Part shown: piece after piece, positions 40,277-50,698 of the stretch
Numbering within the stretch: position 1 is the first letter of the stretch
Layout of the letters: every line of letters begins with the position of its first letter
NCBI GenBank assembly: GCA_947172415.1
Contig: OX359191.1
Span: forward strand, 2,790,001-2,854,000
Reading direction: 5' to 3'
Source of the DNA: Chondrosia reniformis
Taxonomy: Eukaryota > Porifera > Demospongiae > Chondrillida > Chondrillidae
DNA length: 64,000 bases
The notes under the pieces: generated by a model
What the model was told of the DNA's origin: nothing
The model's input: the letters and a program-made list of their open reading frames with translations, nothing else
Database searches by the model: none
Made by a program: the position numbers and the translations under genes

Positions 40277-42726
40277 TTATGCCCATAGAACAGATACCTG
40301 AGACACCTAATTCTACTAGCCTCAGACTACTGAGAGAAGCGTTCTGGTACAAGGAACTCTGCTCTATTTACCCATATGGACTTAACGATAACATTAAAGG
40401 CGTTGGCAATATTTCGAAACTTAAAAAAGAAATCATCGTATGGAACCTTTTTAATCGCTTATCTCATAAAAGACCGCATCGACGCTCCAATCTAAAATCG
40501 ACAGGCAGTAGTAATAACGCTACCTTCGACCCTGAATGGCTCAAAGAACGACTACCACTTTACAAGAACGTGGGCTTTCTAGCCAAACTTAAACGCGATA
40601 CTTTTGCATTACAAGCTCAACACCTTCATCGTTTGTTAAACTTGGTACAATGTCTCATCGATACCCCAGAAACACCTTTTCCACTTAGACTTATGCTAAT
40701 GATTAAAGACGTTATTAAAGCACGCGCTTCAGCCAGCCTTCCGAAACAGCCAACGAAAACGACAAGTCCAGAAGGGTTTCTTAAAATCGTGTTTCATAAT
40801 AAAGGTGTAGAAAAAATAGGCCTCTCAGGTATCTTAAACCAAAAGTTAGTGTTAGAAACTGTCCCACCCTTTATACAAAACAAAGAGCCCCCATGTGTAG
40901 TATATAAGTATACCCAACCAATAGGACCTCAAATCTTTAACTTTTCACAAGCCTCTAAGTCAGATGTCTTTAGAAAACCAGAACCATGTGAGTGTCACAA
41001 GTCCCCCTTCATTTACAAGCCCCTAGGCCATGTTTTAACAGGTGACCTATGTATTGTTAGTAACCCAAAACTTAGAAAACTTCTTAAGAAAGGACCAAAA
41101 TTTAGAGAACCTAATAACTTTAATTGGGTAACTGCTTTAAAAATGTGTAAGGAAGGTCTTAGAAAATATAAGATTACCTGGGCCCGTAGAGAAAATGTAT
41201 CTATTTCTGTATTTAGTGAGTGGGAAAATACTGTACTTAAGAAAATTAATGATAGGATCTCTAAGCTGTCTAAATTGTATACCAAATCCTCAGTAGCCAA
41301 GAAGACCCTTACTTGCCCTAAAATTAAGAAATTCTTAGCAGACCTACATGATAAGTATGTTATAGCCCCTGCCGATAAGGCCTCTAATAATATAATATTT
41401 ATATGTAAGTCCTACTATAGACAAATTATTAATGAAGAACTAGGCAGTACCTCCACTTATGCTAAATGTACAGTAGAACCACAACAGTTAATTAGGAAAC
41501 ACATAGATTTCTTAAAACTAGAGAACTTAGAACCTAAACCAGACTGGTGTAACCTTCCCTCTTTTTACTGGATGCCTAAGCTACATAAGAACCCTTACAA
41601 CTACAGATTCATAGCTGCTTCTCACAAATGTACTACCAAACCCCTTTCTAGATTTCTAAATTCAGCACTCAGACTAATTCTCAAACATTTTAGAGAATAC
41701 TGCCTAGGTATATATAGGAATACTGGTGTTAATGCCTTTTGGATAGTAGAAAACTCACTAGAAGTCTTAGATAGTCTTAGGTCTATACCCGCTAGAAAAA
41801 CCCAGCTAGCTAGTTTTGATTTTTCTACATTATATACAGCGATCCCCCATAACCTACTTAAAGATAAGATTACTAACCTTATTCATAGTGCCTATACCTG
41901 TAGGAAGTCCCAATATATAGAAGTCTGTCAGGATAAAGCCTTTTGGTCTAACAATGTCTCCAATAAAGCAGTCACAGTTGTTCATTTAGTAGAGCTCTTT
42001 AATTACCTTATTGACAACATTTATGTATGTGTAGACGGTTCTGTATTTAAGCAATGTGTAGGTATCCCTATGGGTACTGACTGTGCCCCTGTAGTTGCTA
42101 ATCTTTTTCTGTTTGCCTATGAGTATGAGTTTATGAAAGGACTACTTAAGGATAACATCACCCTAGCTATTAAATTTTCCAATACTTATAGGTATATTGA
42201 TGACCTTTTATGTATTAACAACAAGGATTTTGAACTGTCAAATAGTGATATTTACCCCAAAGAACTTATTCTTAAAAAGACAAATACCACCATTAAAAAA
42301 TCCCCCTTTTTAGACTTAGATATAACCATTACTAACAATCAATTTATCACTAAAGTATATGATAAGCGAGAGGACTTTAACTTTGATATAGTAAATTTCC
42401 CCCATTTAGATAGTAATATTCCTAATACCCCAGCCTATGGTGTCTTTATTTCACAACTAATTAGGTATTCCAGAATATGTAGTGACTTCTCCAGTTTTCA
42501 GGCTAAAAGTTTGCAGTTATGCAATAGGCTTATTAAGCAGGGTTACAAATACTTTAAGCTAAAATCAACCTTTAAAACCTTCCTATCCCGGCAGCCTCTA
42601 GTTAGAATCAAGTATAAGCAAAAAGTAGCTAGTATGCTTAAGGACTGTCTTGTGTTACCCCATATTGTGTTACCCCACCTCCAAAGAAATGTTACTACTA
42701 GAAGACCTAAGGGTAGACTTACGTAA
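40273..42726 (+). CDS. PLE reverse transcriptase
   Basis: An open frame of 817 codons; in the intact element it would be fused to the upstream GIY-YIG part, so 40273 is a frame limit and not a true start. PLE RT motifs are in order: ADKASNN, FYWMPKLHKNP (41563), motif A FDFSTLYT (41815-41838), motif B GIPMGTDCAP (42061), catalytic YIDD (42193-42204), then KKSPFLDLDITI and the thumb-like C-terminus. PLE RTs are relatives of telomerase RT. The RT itself has no internal stop, so loss of function, if real, comes from the N-terminal frameshifts. Stop TAA is at 42724-42726. Confidence 0.9.
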   Translation: MIMPIEQIPETPNSTSLRLLREAFWYKELCSIYPYGLNDNIKGVGNISKLKKEIIVWNLFNRLSHKRPHRRSNLKSTGSSNNATFDPEWLKERLPLYKNVGFLAKLKRDTFALQAQHLHRLLNLVQCLIDTPETPFPLRLMLMIKDVIKARASASLPKQPTKTTSPEGFLKIVFHNKGVEKIGLSGILNQKLVLETVPPFIQNKEPPCVVYKYTQPIGPQIFNFSQASKSDVFRKPEPCECHKSPFIYKPLGHVLTGDLCIVSNPKLRKLLKKGPKFREPNNFNWVTALKMCKEGLRKYKITWARRENVSISVFSEWENTVLKKINDRISKLSKLYTKSSVAKKTLTCPKIKKFLADLHDKYVIAPADKASNNIIFICKSYYRQIINEELGSTSTYAKCTVEPQQLIRKHIDFLKLENLEPKPDWCNLPSFYWMPKLHKNPYNYRFIAASHKCTTKPLSRFLNSALRLILKHFREYCLGIYRNTGVNAFWIVENSLEVLDSLRSIPARKTQLASFDFSTLYTAIPHNLLKDKITNLIHSAYTCRKSQYIEVCQDKAFWSNNVSNKAVTVVHLVELFNYLIDNIYVCVDGSVFKQCVGIPMGTDCAPVVANLFLFAYEYEFMKGLLKDNITLAIKFSNTYRYIDDLLCINNKDFELSNSDIYPKELILKKTNTTIKKSPFLDLDITITNNQFITKVYDKREDFNFDIVNFPHLDSNIPNTPAYGVFISQLIRYSRICSDFSSFQAKSLQLCNRLIKQGYKYFKLKSTFKTFLSRQPLVRIKYKQKVASMLKDCLVLPHIVLPHLQRNVTTRRPKGRLT

Positions 42727-42902
42727 TATGTCCTACTTTTGTCTATAGTTATGCTGAGTCTGTTTTACCTGTACAAGCAAGTTTACTAATAGATTTATAA
42801 ATAATTCATAAAAGTTAATTGGACCTATTTTCCTTTCATAAAATTAAATTTCATCATGTGTCTTAGTTAACACCTTATTTAACTTTTGGCGCCAAAATAG
42901 TG

Positions 42903-42910
42903 TATATAAG
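42903..42910 (+). promoter_or_regulatory. TATA box in downstream pLTR (copy C)
   Basis: tatataag, same position and context (gcgccaaaatag upstream, gcccctagattt downstream) as in copy B. It would serve as promoter only if another copy lay downstream; here satellite follows. Confidence 0.45.
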
Positions 42911-42978
42911 GCCCCTAGATTTAGCATAGAGAGCCAAGGATTCACAGAAGATCAAGATAAAAGGAAAAAAGACAAAGA

Positions 42979-43037
42979 CTCCCAGGATCACTGATGAAGG
43001 GTGGAATTCCCAGAAACGGCTGTCTGACCCAGTGGAG
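42979..43037 (+). ncRNA. Type I hammerhead ribozyme (PLE copy C)
   Basis: Core CTGATGA at 42991-42997, GAAAC at 43013-43017, GTC at 43022-43024; predicted cleavage is after C43024. The core is identical to copies A and B; helix I differs only distally (CAGTGGAG). The distance between the B and C cleavage sites is 3502 nt, one element unit. Confidence 0.75.
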
Positions 43038-43179
43038 AAGAAGATGAAAGAAGGGAAAAGAAGGAAGAAAAGACTCCTGTATCTTCATCTAAAGCTCTCT
43101 TTAGGTTTAGTTCCCCTATAGGCTCTTTTTACAGAATAGGCATATAGCATGTAGGAAAATGGTATATTAGATTTTTCAT

Positions 43180-44436
43180 ACATATAGTACCTACAAATAT
43201 TAAATATACCTGGTACCAGTACATACAACTGGTACATACAACTAGTAAGTAAAACTAGCACTAGTACATACAACTAGAACATACAATTGGCACATACAGC
43301 TAGTAACGAGTACATATAACTAGTAAATACATCTAGTATATAAAACTAGTACATACAATTATTAATTACAAGTAATACATACAACTAATAACTAAACCTA
43401 GAAAATATAACTAGTAGTAGTACGTACAACTAGTATACACAACTAATACCTGCGACTAGTAAATATAACAAGTATTAGTACATACAACAAATACATAAAA
43501 CAGGTACACACAACTAGTAGATAGAACTAGTACATACAACTTGTACATTCACCTAGTACATACAACTAGTCCATTAACTAGTACATATACTTAATACATA
43601 CAACAAGTACATATAACTAGAAATATATCTATTATATACAACTAGTAACTAGTACATACAACTGGTACATAAAACTTGAACCAATTACTAGTAAATATAA
43701 CTAGTATTAGTACATACAACTAGTACATACAACAAGTAGATACAACCAGATTGTACAATCAGTAACTACATAAAACTAGAACCTACAACAAGGAAATGTA
43801 ACTAGTACCTACAACTAGCAAACATAACAAGTACTAGTATATAAATCTAGTGCACACAACTAATACATACACCTACTGCATGCAACTAGTACATGCAAGT
43901 AGTACATAAAATAATACATACAACTAGTGTATACAATTAGCACTTGCAACTAGTAGATACAACTAGTACACACAACTTAAAACTATAGCTAGAACTAGTA
44001 CATACAAATAGTACAAACAACTAGGATATACATACAACAAGTACATACAACTAGTACATACAACTAGAACTACAAATATTATATAGAACTAGTTAATAGA
44101 ATGAGAACATAAAACTAGTACATTCAACTAGTAACCAGTACATACAACTAATATATACGATTAGTGTGTAAACTAGTAAATATAACTTGTTCTTGTACAT
44201 ACAACTAGGGCATAAAACTAGTACATGCAAATAGAAAGGAGAAGTTACAAATAGTACATACAATTAACACATAGAACTAGTACATAGAAAGAGTACATAA
44301 AACTAGTATATACAACTAGTACTTACAACTAGTTCATATAACTAGTTCATATAACTAGTTCATACAACTAGTACATACAAGCAGAAACTAGTGCATACAA
44401 CTAGTACATACAACTAATACATAAAACTAGTACACA
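43180..44436 (+). repeat. 13-bp ACTAG minisatellite, forward
   Basis: Forward units from the PLE tail to the TA at 44437-44438. The first 120 bp (acatatagtacctacaaata onward) match the reverse complement of about 57850-57978, the sequence that follows the PLE site in the uninserted arm. Confidence 0.93.
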
Positions 44437-44449
44437 TATGGATTTGTTA

Positions 44450-44855
44450 TGCTCATTTTTTACATTCCACACCTCCAAATGTGTCAAAAAGTATACAGTA
44501 TATTGAATTTTTTTGTTATATTTCTACTTTAGAAATCATAGAACAGACAACTACAAATTTGGACAACGTATGGGGAATGTACAGGTCAAGAGGAACAAAA
44601 TGATACCTAATATGCAGCAAAACCGACCTTCGCCGTTTGTCCCTAGAGCGTTTTGTTTTTAGACTTGCTTGTATACAAATTTTATAGGGACTCCATTTTG
44701 AAATACAAATATATTCATTGACTATTATGTAATCCAAATTTGGACCGTAGACTTGTTATAACACACCCTTAGGGGTGTGAAATGGCACTCTTACTTTATT
44801 GGAAGTACAATTCTGGCTTGTCCATCGATTATTTTAGAGAGAGAGGTTGTTCATC
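44450..44855. other. Left-end non-coding region of the 6.26-kb insert
   Basis: About 400 bp upstream of the transposase-like gene. It contains a perfect 7-bp hairpin cacaccc-ttag-gggtgtg at 44763-44780 and a loosely related inverted motif ttccacacctcc near 44465. The 73-residue minus-strand open frame (44516-44737) has no recognisable features and is not called. Confidence 0.5.
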
Positions 44856-45858
44856 ATGGTCAGTAGTTTTGTTGTCGTCACCTTCATGGCTTTGATTGAC
44901 GTTTGTATTGCCGGAAGAGAAGAGGTTTTCTCTATAACCAAGTAAGATCAATCTGCACTTATATTTTAATCATTTCTTAGCGACTGAGATGCTAAAGACA
45001 TGCTATATACGATTTCCACAATCTTTATCTTTTTTCATACGGTAAGCGCTCTGTTTACCTATTATAGTTTTGATGTCGGTAAGCCGATCGATACCGGCGA
45101 TAATGTTATGTATAAGCAAGTCCAACGTAATATTAGGAATAAGTAAAGATAAACGACTGTAACCATCTTATATGTATTAGGATTAGGGTTATGTGGTCAA
45201 TGTAAAATTCATAATTACACATACAAGCAATTTTATGTGAAAGTTGTTTATTTCATTGTATATAGCCAAGAACTATTCAACCTGTTCAGCGGATTGCTTG
45301 TAGCTTCTTCTTTGAAAGTAATCCAGGATGATGTGATCCCAAAGTTGGCAAAATTCTTAGGACAAAACCTGGTAGTTTCTGATAAGTTAGCTCAAAGTAT
45401 ATACAACAAGTATGTATATATTAAAAAAAGCTCAAGGAGTTTCCTGGAGGAAGAAAAAGATGTAACTTTTGCATGACTGCCTGGGAGTTCACTGCTGAGG
45501 TTTCTGAGGAACCTTTAGGTAGAGTGGTACATCACCATTTTTGGTTTCATCCACGTTTATGTGTGTGTTTGTATGCATGTGTAGCTGTGAAAAAAAGGAA
45601 GCCATTGGAGGATTGCTGTCCATCACACCAGAAAAGATTGAAGACTAAAGAAAAGGAACACATACAGAAGTCACTTTCTTGGTTACGTGAGGCTGGCGTT
45701 CACCCACTTTCTTTGAAAGTGTATGATTCCAGGACCTGTAGAACTGAATATATCAACTTAAATTGAGATTTAGTACCTACAGATATTCCTAATGATGACC
45801 TATTGAGCCTTGCACTCTATGTAAAGGACAGACATGGAATTTCAGGTGGGTATATGAA

Positions 45859-45889
<31 letters not shown>

Positions 45890-47733
45890 TCATTGCGGTT
45901 TTTAATGTAAATAGGGGAAACTTAAAAAGATCTCTCAAGGCATTTCTCTGAAATGCCATCCTTGTATCAAATCAGGCAGAAAATTAAATTTTTAAACAAC
46001 AAATTTATTATCAAACCTACACCAAATGGAACTACAGGTGTTCAGCAAAGTCTGAGAGAGCGACTAGAATTCCGGATAATGCAATTACTCAGAAAGAGTG
46101 TTGTGGAAGCCCCGTTCAGGTGTGTTCCTTCTATACATATTATTGTTATTAGTGTGACGCATCTCCTCTTCTTTTGCATTTAGGTTACGTGGTTCCGTTA
46201 GGGTGAAGCTCACTGCTGATGGTACTAATGTAGGCAAAAGACTGCTTTGTGTTGTGTTTGCTTTCATCTTACTAGATGAATGTGATCAGTCTGTTGATGG
46301 CATACATCCATTAGCTCTTTTTAAGGAACCTGAGAAATATGTTTCCCTGAAGGTAGCTCTAGCTGATATAATAGAGGAAGTAGAGCAGACCAAGGAAGTG
46401 ACTGTCAATGAGCAAACTTTTAAGGTACGTATACAGTCATAAATATGGATATATATTCTGTGTGCATGTTTCTGTAATATACCAGTGTTATATACATATA
46501 TGTATCAATTATGTACGTATGTAGGTTGATTACTATCTGGGAGGTGACTGGAAGTTTTTAGCTATGGCTACAGGAATTAATGCTGCATGTAGCACATATG
46601 CGTGCATATGGTGCAAGTGTCCTGCTGACAAGCGTTGGGACACTTCCTTAGATTGGTCCTTGACTGATCATTCTTTGAATGCTAGGTATGTATGCATAAT
46701 TCAAATCTAACATGATTACAGGATTATTCTTGAATGGATATCTTATTCTCTGTTGATGCAGAACCATTGATGAAAATATTGCTCTATCCCAGTTGCCTAA
46801 GAGCAAAAAGAAGTTTAATGTCACCAACTCTCCTCTTTTCCCAACTATTCCCCTACACCATGTTGTCATCGACAACCTTCATTTGTTTTTGAGGATAGCT
46901 GATGTCCTTATGGATCTTTTAATTGAAGATCTCATGAGGGCAGATTCCATTGAGAAGGGAAAAAGGCTACAAAATGGATTTGATGCATCAAAGTACAAAC
47001 ACCTTCATGAATTTGAAAAATTTGTTCGCAGTCTTGGGATTCCAGGGTTTTCATTTTTTGTTGGGACTAACAAGATAATGAATTGGAGAACACTTACTGG
47101 TTAGTAACTACTAGCTTATACATGCAAGAAGGTAATAAAGAATGTTTCTTGATTCATACAGGTCCAGAGAAGTTGGTACTTTTTTCAAAGATAGACATCC
47201 CAAACCTTCTTCCTAATGTTAATCCCACAAACACAGCAACTATACAGTCGCTGTGGTGTCACTTCTTGGAAGTCAACAGGCTATTGTGTGGAACTAAGGA
47301 ATTGGATTTGTCTGTTCTAGAAACGAAGTGCACAAAATGTGTAGATACCTTTGTTTCCATCTATCAAACAAAAAGGGTCACTCCCTACATTCATGCTCTA
47401 CATTCACATGTAAGCCAGTTTCTTTACTTACATGGAAGCATAGCACCATTCTCCCAGCAGGCACTGGAAAAATATAATGACCAATTAACCAAGACATTCT
47501 TTAGGTAAGCATCATATGGATATATAATATAATCTGTGCATTGATTTTAAATTGAATCATATCCATACAGGACGTCCAATATGAGACAAACGGAAGCCTT
47601 AAAGCAGATACTTGAAAAAGAGAATAGGTTAGAAACTCTGATGGAAGAAGTGATCCCACCAGAAGTAAAGGAGTATGTTTGTAGCAATTGTGGAGTAAAA
47701 GGGCACAACAAGAGAACTTGCATGCACTTCTAG
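44856..47733 (+). pseudogene. Multi-exon DDE-transposase-like gene with in-frame stops
   Basis: Exons read from splice signals: 44856-44941, 45266 to about 45409, 45595-45845, 45915-46119, 46184-46424, 46525-46685, 46762-47099, 47162-47504, 47571-47733. From the fourth on, all junction phases agree. Candidate RNase-H catalytic residues: D in LTADGTNVG, D in GGDWKFLA, the C/D-x2-H motif as DNLH after a CIWCKC zinc pair, and E in QALEKYND. The C-terminus is a CCHC knuckle (CSNCGVKGHNKRTC). The family resembles uncharacterised transposase-like proteins of invertebrates; the superfamily is unsure. TGA (45764-45766) and TAA (45923-45925) interrupt otherwise continuous reading, and joining exons 2 and 3 is uncertain, so it is called a pseudogene. 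Confidence 0.65.
45861..45889. repeat. TA dinucleotide microsatellite in intron
   Basis: About 14 TA units inside the intron between the 45595-45845 and 45915-46119 exons of the transposase-like gene. Confidence 0.9.
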
Positions 47734-48615
47734 TTAAATAGTATGTCAGGCTTTTTTAAATTGTAAATATGTATCACTGACATTTGCATTTATGTAATGT
47801 TGAAAATTAATAACTTAATATTCACACAAACCTTCTTTACTCACCTTCAATTGTGAATGGCTTTTGTACTTGTTAGGCTTCTTGAGATGGACTAACATGG
47901 TGAGCTTCACTCCAACATAGGAATATGACAGTATAGTGTCCTTTAGTGGACATAAATCACTGTCACATCACTATATAATCTAAAGTGAACCTCACATGTT
48001 TGAAAAATTCACCTTTGCAAACCTATATACACTTAGAATAAAATTAAACGTACAATTCAAGGAAAAGAATGCAAAAGAATTTGACTATGCAGACACTGAA
48101 GTATCCATTCACGTAAACCTGCCTTACTCACCTTCAATTGTGTTCTATTGAATGGCTGTTGTCCTTGTAAGGCTTCTTGAGATAACTAGCCATTAGCACA
48201 TTGCCATTAAATTTAGCTATATTACCAGAGGCCCATGTTATATTGCACATGAAAGGACTCAGAGTTTAATATGAGTTGAACATAGAGTACATGCACTGTC
48301 GCACTCAATTGTGCAAAACTAGTAGTTATCATTTATAAATTCAATCATGCAATACAATATAATGGCACAATGAATACTGATCAAAGAGCTAGTTATTCAG
48401 TAACGATGATTTGCCTCAAGTCAACTTGATCATTAAATTCATATGGCCAATCCATCTAAGGACTTTGAGGGTCATATGAAAGTAAAAAAAGAGTTGAACA
48501 CAGAGAATTACAATGGTCATGGGTGTAAATATAATGACTACATATCAAGTGTAAGTGTATATTCTAACACAACAACAAGTGTTACAGTCTTAAGAATTAT
48601 CTGAAGAGTTTTAGT
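47734..48615. other. Intergenic region with an imperfect direct repeat
   Basis: Between the transposase-like and PGAM5-like genes. About 70 bp containing ctcaccttcaattgtg and ggcttcttgaga occurs at 47837-47890 and again at 48126-48183, about 290 bp apart. No coding exon recognised. Confidence 0.6.
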
Positions 48616-49430
48616 ATGGCAGAAGCAGTTCAAGAAGTTCCAGTTATTTCAAAAGTAGAAGCTGTATAGGCACGTTAAGTCTATAGACAGCAAATGAACA
48701 TATATACTAAGTAATGATACTTTTATGTCAACTTTTAGAAGCCACAGATTGACCAGGTTGTGCCTGAACCTTCAATAGAGCCCTTCACAGTGCTATTAAT
48801 TAGGCGTGGACAATGCAATACTTACAGCGGCAGATTAACTGAATTAGGTGAGGAACAGGCTATCAAGACAGGCCAATATCTATCAGGCTGCCTGGACACT
48901 AACAAAGTCATTTCTTGGGAGTGTTCACCACTACAAAGAGCTCAGGACACCAGTAGGAAAATTCAGAGATTCCTCAGCATAAGATTCCCAAGCTACACAA
49001 ATGAAAAGCTAAAAGAAGGCTCTCCTGTAAGTAAACCATATTCTCAACACTTAACACACATTTATATATTATCATTATCCTGAACAGAACAGTTCCTCAG
49101 ACTGAGACAGGTTTCAGTCTGCCTGGGAGGATTTAAAATCAGAGGGCTATGAGTCCAAAAATAAAGGGAAAATTAAAGTATTGGTGTGCCACAAAAATAT
49201 AATAAGGCATATTCTAAGCCAGTAAGTCTTACACTTTCAGACGTAAATATTGCCGTTACACATATTGCAACAATTGCATTTTTAGAGCTTCAAGACAGGA
49301 AGGTCACATCTGGCATTGTGGTATTGCTAAGATTCTATTCCATTGTAAGAACATAGGAATTAACAATAGCAGTTGTGAACATTTTAGCAGTAGGAAGCTA
49401 CAAACACATTATAACCATCACTTATACTAA
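48616..49430 (+). pseudogene. PGAM5-like histidine phosphatase, catalytic His replaced and one in-frame stop
   Basis: Four exons from splice signals: 48616-48663, 48739-49026, 49088-49221, 49286-49430 (stop TAA). The protein starts MAEAVQEVPV. It has FTVLLIRRGQ where the family has LIRHG, then RLTELGEEQA, CSPLQRAQDTS, an EKLKEGSP motif like the REGAP of PGAM5, and VCHKNIIRHIL, matching the second-histidine motif of PGAM5. PGAM5 is a phosphatase acting on protein Ser/Thr/His. Here the first catalytic His, the phospho-acceptor, is Arg. Exon 3 has TGA at 49103-49105 in the only frame that joins exons 2 and 4. Either change suggests a non-catalytic or dead copy. No mitochondrial leader is evident. 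Confidence 0.65.
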
Positions 49431-49707
49431 ATGTAACTTAGTACATCGTAAAATTAATTAATTGGCAGTGCAGGTGTTGTGCCATTTACCATGATAGTAC
49501 TGGCTACATCTTTGGATCTTAGTGGCTTTTAAAAAAACCATTGAAAATACATGGTCAGTCAATGACACTAAGCTAAACAATAAGAGTAGACACACAGCTG
49601 ATTGCACAAGTTTACAATATTGATCAGAAATTGTGATGGCTTTTATATAAAGAAGCTATATAAACAATGCAACCAATGACTTTGATAACCTCTGTATAAT
49701 AAAACAC

Positions 49708-50112
49708 TTAAAGTATACTTAATATGTCCTTCCACTTACAAGGTGGGCAGTCCATGCGTACAAATTTGAAAACCAAAAAGATACAACCAGGTGTTACAAC
49801 TTCAGGTTCAACAATGTCTTTATGTCTTGATAAATAAAATGTTACACTGTTAAGGTCACAGTAACAGAAGTCCCCAGCAACATTTAGTTTCCTTATATGC
49901 CATTGTTCCCCTAACAGGGGAACAAGATCCAGGTATCTTTTAATACCAAACCTTTCATGGCCAAAGTGAATGCCTAATGGCTTTCCAACATTACCTAGAC
50001 CACCTTTAAATAACAAAAAATCAAATGGTATTTCGATTCTACCCTCAATTTGGTGGGGGATAGGCTTTAAAGCAACTTTTATTCGCCACGCTAGCTCTTT
50101 TATGGGCATCAT
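49708..50112 (-). CDS. Terminal exon of a minus-strand gene, conserved unknown domain
   Basis: A 134-residue open frame starting MMPIKELAWRIK and ending at a stop at 49708. Recognisable landmarks are FDFLLFKGGLGNVGK, a GIKRYLDLVPLLGEQWH segment and NVAGDFCYCDL. The pattern (LLG..WH...N..GDFCY) resembles a domain found in uncharacterised invertebrate proteins that carry an upstream chromo/Tudor-like domain, recalled by pattern and not checked. The methionine may not be the true start: the weak acceptor aaaag at about 50100 would join this exon in frame to the one at 50271-50398. Confidence 0.5.
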   Translation of the reverse strand: MMPIKELAWRIKVALKPIPHQIEGRIEIPFDFLLFKGGLGNVGKPLGIHFGHERFGIKRYLDLVPLLGEQWHIRKLNVAGDFCYCDLNSVTFYLSRHKDIVEPEVVTPGCIFLVFKFVRMDCPPCKWKDILSIL

Positions 50113-50270
50113 AGGGCTTCAAATACGACACACCTAAATCTACTGCCTGTACAGAACCTACACACAAATTCCGGACTGAAGGATAAACCTACACACAACA
50201 AAACTACGTACAAGTTAACGAACGCCGGGAAGATGCCAAAATTGACCATTTAGCTAACACTAATACATAC

Positions 50271-50398
50271 TGCAATTTAGTACTGAAACATCCTCTTTGT
50301 TCCTCCATTCGTCGTATGCGTCATCGTATCCAACATAATGAATCCTGACTTCTCCAGTGTCAGGATTTCGTCTGGTAATTGTTATGTTATACAATCCT
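50271..50398 (-). CDS. Exon with chromo/Tudor-knot-like motif (same minus-strand gene)
   Basis: The minus-strand reading is LYNITITRRNPDTGEV followed by HYVGYDDAYDEWRNKEDV. The HYxGYDxxYDEW pattern is typical of Tudor-knot/MBT/chromo-barrel folds that bind chromatin or RNA. The exon ends at a good donor, GTATGT, on the minus strand (50270 downward). A likely first exon lies just upstream with ATG at 50500-50502 (MNRYNFRERREPKK), but three in-frame stops separate it from this exon, so an undetected splice or decay is needed. Confidence 0.5.
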
Positions 50399-50698
50399 TA
50401 TTTTGATGCCTTCGGTGGCAACTTCTTTCAACTTCTTCAGATGATTGAAGGCGCTTCTGATTTCTTGGGCTCCCTGCGCTCTCTAAAATTATAGCGATTC
50501 ATCTTAACTTATCGGTAAACAAACTTTCACGGTAAACTAAACTTTGTTGCACCTTCGCAATCACGTAAAAGCTTTACGTATTTCGTAATGAATATAATTA
50601 TAGCATCATAATGAATATCATTAAGGAATGCGTGAATACAATTATACCACCTTCTTCTAATTTAGCACCCTACACGAAACGAGCCAAACAAACTCATA

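Larger units (their letters stand above)
39678..43179 (+). mobile_element. Full-length Penelope-like element with N-terminal GIY-YIG (copy C)
   Basis: A 3502-bp unit: 5' UTR with a hairpin (gactag/ctagtc within gttaag/cttaac, 39766-39793), GIY-YIG coding region, RT coding region, then the 3' region with TATA box and hammerhead, and the tail tttttcat. The endonuclease lies upstream of the RT, the permuted order described for the Naiad/Chlamys group of PLEs. Two frameshifts break the N-terminal part. The empty equivalent site survives in the inverted arm near 57985. Confidence 0.88.
44439..50696. mobile_element. Candidate 6.26-kb TA-flanked DNA transposon carrying three genes
   Basis: A single non-satellite block inside minisatellite. 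Ends: TGGATTTGTTATGCTCATTT at the left, and TGAGTTTGTTTGGCTCGTTT as the complement of the right end (15 of 20 matching), each flanked by TA (44437-44438 and 50697-50698). It contains a DDE-transposase-like gene, a PGAM5-like gene and a minus-strand chromo/Tudor-like gene. The inverted satellite arm near 56950 lacks the insert. The terminal repeats are short and imperfect, so element boundaries are probable, not proven. Confidence 0.55.

Noticed and set aside
41013-41300. 95-residue minus-strand ORF inside the PLE
   Set aside because: Antisense to the RT frame with no motif of its own.
44439-44790. A separate small MITE at the left of the 6.26-kb insert
   Set aside because: ttccacacctcc and aggggtgtgaaat are only loosely complementary and no flanking duplication is seen on the inner side.
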